A DNA stretch of 35,096 bases. It comes from JBBIOI01 sp037443425 (GTDB taxonomy: Bacteria > Desulfobacterota > BSN033 > UBA1163). The stretch lies in the NCBI GenBank assembly GCA_037443425.1, contig JBBIOI010000021.1, positions 1 through 35,096 on the forward strand, given 5' to 3'. Under the pieces are notes generated by a model. It did no database searches. It was not told the origin of the DNA and saw only the letters and a program-made list of their open reading frames with translations. A program made the position numbers and the translations under genes. Shown in pieces: positions 32,465 through 35,096 of the stretch (position 1 is the stretch's first letter; the number at the start of each line of letters is the position of its first letter).

Positions 32465-33859
32465 TTATTTCACTGGTCTTCCCTTTCTTAACATTTGAGG
32501 CTTTGGAAGATTTTCAATTCCCTTAAGGGATTTCATCATCTCTTCTTCAGGTAATGGATAATCCACGAGTTTACCGCTGAAATATAAATCATATCCTCCA
32601 AGATCCATGAGGCCATGACCACTCCAGTTAAGGATGATCACCTTTTCTCTGCCTTCATTTTTTGCCTTCTTAGCTTCATCTATAACACATGCAATAGCAT
32701 GGCTTGTTTCAGGTGCTGGAATCTGACCCTCTGTCCTTGCCCACAGGACTGCTGCCCCATAGCATTCAAGTTGATTATATGCCCTCGGTTCAATTAGGCC
32801 TTCGATAATTAATTGGCTTAACAGGGGTGCAATTCCATGATACCTCAATCCTCCTGCATGAATCGGTGGAGGTATAAAGCCATGTCCAAGACTGTGCATT
32901 GGAAGAAGAGGTGTTGTTGCAGCAGTATCACCAAAATCATAAACAAATGGTGCCCTTGTCATAGTTGGACATGAGGTGGGCTCTACAGGGATGATAGTTA
33001 TGTCGGCCCCGTTTATCTTATCAAGAACGAAAGGAAATGCCAGACCAGCAAAATTACTTCCACCACCTGCACAACCAACCACAATATCTACCTTCTTCTC
33101 ACCAAACTTCTCAAGCTGTTTCTTTGCTTCAAGGCCTATGATAGTTTGATGCATAAGAACATGGTTCAGCACACTCCCAAGGGAATAGCGAGTATCTTTA
33201 GATGTAACAGCATCCTCAATGGCTTCACTTATAGCAATCCCAAGACTTCCTGGTGAATCTGGATTCTCCTCCAGAATCTTTCTCCCTGCATTTGTATCTT
33301 TGCTTGGGCTTGGTACACAATTTGCTCCCCAGGTATTCATCATTAAGCGTCGATATGGTTTCTGGTCATAGCTGACCCTTACCATATAGACTTTACATTC
33401 CAAACCGAATAGACAGCATGCAAAGCTAAGGGCACTACCCCATTGTCCTGCACCAGTCTCTGTAGTTATCCTTTTAATACCGAAGACTTTATTATAATAG
33501 GCTTGAGCTACTGCAGTATTAGGTTTATGGCTTCCAGGTGGGCTTACCCCTTCATTTTTATAATAAATCCTTGCAGGGGTATCTAAATACTTCTCAAGAT
33601 TATAGGCCCTGTGAAGTGGTGTTGGTCTCCAGATGAGATACTTTTCCATGACCTCTTCAGGAATGTCAATCCAACGCTGAGTGCTAACCTCTTGCTCGAT
33701 AAGATTCATGGGAAATACAGGTGCAAGATCTTCAGGACCTATTGGTTTCCCTGTTGCTGGGTGAATTGGAGGTTGTAGTGGAGTTGGTAAGTCTGCTTGA
33801 ATATTATACCACTGCCTTGGAATCTCATCTTCTCTTAAAAATACCTTGTACTCTTTCAT
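32465..33859 (-). CDS. trpB2: TrpB2-type tryptophan synthase beta-like enzyme
   Basis: A 464-residue PLP enzyme of the TrpB2 (TrpB-related) group, longer than TrpB1. PLP Lys112 lies in PPGSHKPNTAVAQAYY. TGAGQWGSALSFACCLFGLE and VGCAGGGSNFAGLAFPF are family signatures. TrpB2 enzymes condense indole and serine without TrpA in several cases, and may act in indole salvage. AAGGAGG is well placed, and a good promoter lies about 90 bases upstream. No trpA is nearby. Confidence 0.95.
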   Translation of the reverse strand: MKEYKVFLREDEIPRQWYNIQADLPTPLQPPIHPATGKPIGPEDLAPVFPMNLIEQEVSTQRWIDIPEEVMEKYLIWRPTPLHRAYNLEKYLDTPARIYYKNEGVSPPGSHKPNTAVAQAYYNKVFGIKRITTETGAGQWGSALSFACCLFGLECKVYMVRVSYDQKPYRRLMMNTWGANCVPSPSKDTNAGRKILEENPDSPGSLGIAISEAIEDAVTSKDTRYSLGSVLNHVLMHQTIIGLEAKKQLEKFGEKKVDIVVGCAGGGSNFAGLAFPFVLDKINGADITIIPVEPTSCPTMTRAPFVYDFGDTAATTPLLPMHSLGHGFIPPPIHAGGLRYHGIAPLLSQLIIEGLIEPRAYNQLECYGAAVLWARTEGQIPAPETSHAIACVIDEAKKAKNEGREKVIILNWSGHGLMDLGGYDLYFSGKLVDYPLPEEEMMKSLKGIENLPKPQMLRKGRPVK

Positions 33860-33880
33860 AGCATCCCTCCTTAAAGGATT

Positions 33881-33906
33881 TTTAAAATTTAATTTAAAAT
33901 TTTAAA
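33881..33906. promoter_or_regulatory. AT-rich hairpin in the trpB2 leader
   Basis: TTTAAAATTT and AAATTTTAAA form a perfect 10-bp AT stem with a 6-base loop, just upstream of the trpB2 Shine-Dalgarno. It is weak as RNA but symmetrical enough to be an operator. Confidence 0.35.
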
Positions 33907-33951
33907 GCCTCTCCCACCACTAAAAAGATAACTCTTTATAACTAATGTTTT

Positions 33952-33980
33952 CAAATACCAATAATTTATTTCTATGTCAA
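33952..33980 (-). promoter_or_regulatory. Promoter of trpB2
   Basis: Leftward TTGACA at 33980-33975, 17-base spacer, TATTTG at 33957-33952. It lies just outside the inverted 193-bp element. Confidence 0.65.
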
Positions 33981-33997
33981 GAAAAAAAAGAGGGGCA

Positions 33998-34190
33998 CTG
34001 AAAAAGTCTTTGATAGACTGGGGAGGTAGGGTTCAAAACCCTTCGAATGCGGGCTTTTAATGTTTAAATTGCTAACAATCGCTTTAGAAAAAACCAAATT
34101 ATTTTAAGGGGAATTATCAATAGTGCTATTCTATAAAAGGTATCCGCTCGAAGGCTTTTTTACCCCACCTCCCCATTTATGAAAGGATTT
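33998..34190 (-). repeat. 193-bp MITE-like element, copy B (inverted)
   Basis: The reverse complement of copy A at 8926-9118, same length and about 97% identical by eye. It has the same imperfect terminal inverted repeats. It lies between the trpB2 promoter and the RACo gene. Confidence 0.85.
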
Positions 34191-34328
34191 TTAATTAGTT
34201 TTTCGGAGGTCTCAAAGAGGAGACTTCTTAAAAAGTCCTCTAAAGACTGTGGAGGTATAGTTCAAAAATAGCTTTTTTATCAGTCAGTTCGAGAACCCAG
34301 AAATTGCGTGACAATCATCTGGTATCGT
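34191..34328. repeat. Partial, degenerate arms of the same repeat family
   Basis: AGTTTTTCGGAGGTCTC (34197-34213) and AAAAAGTCCTC (34230-34240) match the hairpin sequences near 8.70 kb and 160. GACTGTGGAGGTATAGTTC (34245-34263) matches one arm of the 193-bp element. No gene is seen. Confidence 0.6.
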
Positions 34329-35096
34329 TCACACCCAACTTTGTTTTTCTTTATCAATTGGAGTGGAGCTGAGAAAAGAGGCAATGCTCGGAAATTCATC
34401 TTTCATATGTGGAATCCACATGGCTTCAGCAAAGATTATATCAAAATCAGGTTCCAATGTTAGTTCTAAATACTCAACCTTTCTTGCTATCCAATCTGCC
34501 TCTCTTCTTTTATCAATATTTAAAAGGGCCATACGTGCACCATCGCCTGCTGCATTGCCCACAGAAATAACATTTTCCAGTGGGCAATCAGGAAAAAGAC
34601 CAAGAACTGCTGCTGACTTCTTATCTATATAATTCCCAAAGGCCCCTGCCAGAATTACTTTATCCACCCTATCGACACCAAGATGTCGCATCATAATCTT
34701 GGCACCTGCATAAAGTGCTCCTTTGCCAAGTTGTATTGCCCTTACGTCGTTCTGAGTTATTACAATATCCTTACCAATAGAAGTCTCTCTTGCCCAGGCA
34801 ATCACAAACTCGGGTTCACCATTGCTTTCGCGATAACGTTGAGTCTCTATATTCTTGTTAAACCTGCCTGTCTTATCAATGATACCTGCTAAATATAACT
34901 GCGAAACTCCGTCGATAATCCCTGAACCACATATACCCATTGCCCCAACTTCTTTTAACTCTGTATTCCATTCATCCTTACCTATTACTTTATAGCGAAC
35001 CTCTTTTGTCTCGGGATCTATCTCGATCTTCTCAATTGCACCAGGTGATGCCCTCATCCCGTATTTAATCTGAGCGCCTTCGAAAGCAGGACCTGT
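34329..35096 (-). CDS. RACo-type ASKHA domain protein, C-terminal part (partial)
   Basis: The C-terminal 255 residues of a protein whose start lies beyond the right edge; translation is open from the last base of the window and begins TGPAFEGAQIKYGMRASPGA. This is the DUF4445/ASKHA ATPase part of reductive activators of corrinoid proteins, which use ATP to re-reduce inactive Co(II) corrinoid. Other signatures are GICGSGIIDGVSQLYLAGII, IQLGKGALYAGAKIM and LAGAFGNYIDKKSA. The N-terminal [2Fe-2S] domain would be outside. It suggests methyltransferase or Wood-Ljungdahl chemistry. Confidence 0.92.
   Translation of the reverse strand, partial: TGPAFEGAQIKYGMRASPGAIEKIEIDPETKEVRYKVIGKDEWNTELKEVGAMGICGSGIIDGVSQLYLAGIIDKTGRFNKNIETQRYRESNGEPEFVIAWARETSIGKDIVITQNDVRAIQLGKGALYAGAKIMMRHLGVDRVDKVILAGAFGNYIDKKSAAVLGLFPDCPLENVISVGNAAGDGARMALLNIDKRREADWIARKVEYLELTLEPDFDIIFAEAMWIPHMKDEFPSIASFLSSTPIDKEKQSWV

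Overview
The window looks like part of the chromosome of an AT-rich anaerobic bacterium. The anaerobic signs are a RACo-type corrinoid activator, a ferredoxin-linked indolepyruvate oxidoreductase locus, a DUF6178 protein and a TrpB2-type PLP enzyme. Together they suggest Desulfobacterota or a nearby anaerobic lineage, but this is inferred from gene content and the phylum is not certain. No tRNA, rRNA, CRISPR array, phage gene or transposase was seen.

Positions 1-10,060 carry stress and housekeeping genes. A perfect CIRCE operator with a leftward promoter controls a gene that leaves the window on the left. Then come a DUF1844 protein, an HtrA protease, a small membrane protein, groEL/groES, a membrane-anchored ClpP-fold (SDH-type) protease, a broken DUF1614 gene, an intact Hsp20, a MarC-family protein, a second Hsp20 that has lost its middle, a tiny zinc-ribbon gene and an SPW-like membrane protein. 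The non-coding gaps here, and the gap near 34 kb, hold a family of short dispersed repeats. One pair of 193-bp copies, in opposite orientation 25 kb apart, is about 97% identical.

Positions 10,166-23,357 are one tightly packed rightward gene run. It starts with myo-inositol-1-phosphate synthase. Next come three paralogous GT-B-like glycosyltransferases, a fourth glycosyltransferase, a dual-specificity phosphatase, two GH130 mannoside phosphorylase-type enzymes, a mannose-6-phosphate-isomerase-type cupin and a GH5-like hydrolase. This suggests cytoplasmic synthesis and turnover of a mannose/inositol glycan or solute. The run continues into a DUF6178 protein, a small unknown protein, and a stray ribosomal-protein block: complete S7, a shrunken S3-like KH protein without its GxxG loop, and complete L18. 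The order matches the normal str-S10-spc order.

Positions 23,354-35,096 are read leftward: RACo (cut by the window edge), TrpB2, a small Cys protein, an aminotransferase, NuoE-like and NuoF-like subunits, a NuoG-like/GcvH-like fusion, an IorA with an inserted GltD-like flavoprotein and ferredoxin domains, and IorB. This reads as an NAD-linked, possibly electron-bifurcating, aryl-pyruvate:ferredoxin oxidoreductase fed by a transaminase and next to a tryptophan-synthase-type enzyme. This redox locus and the ribosomal-protein block are the most unusual parts of the window.
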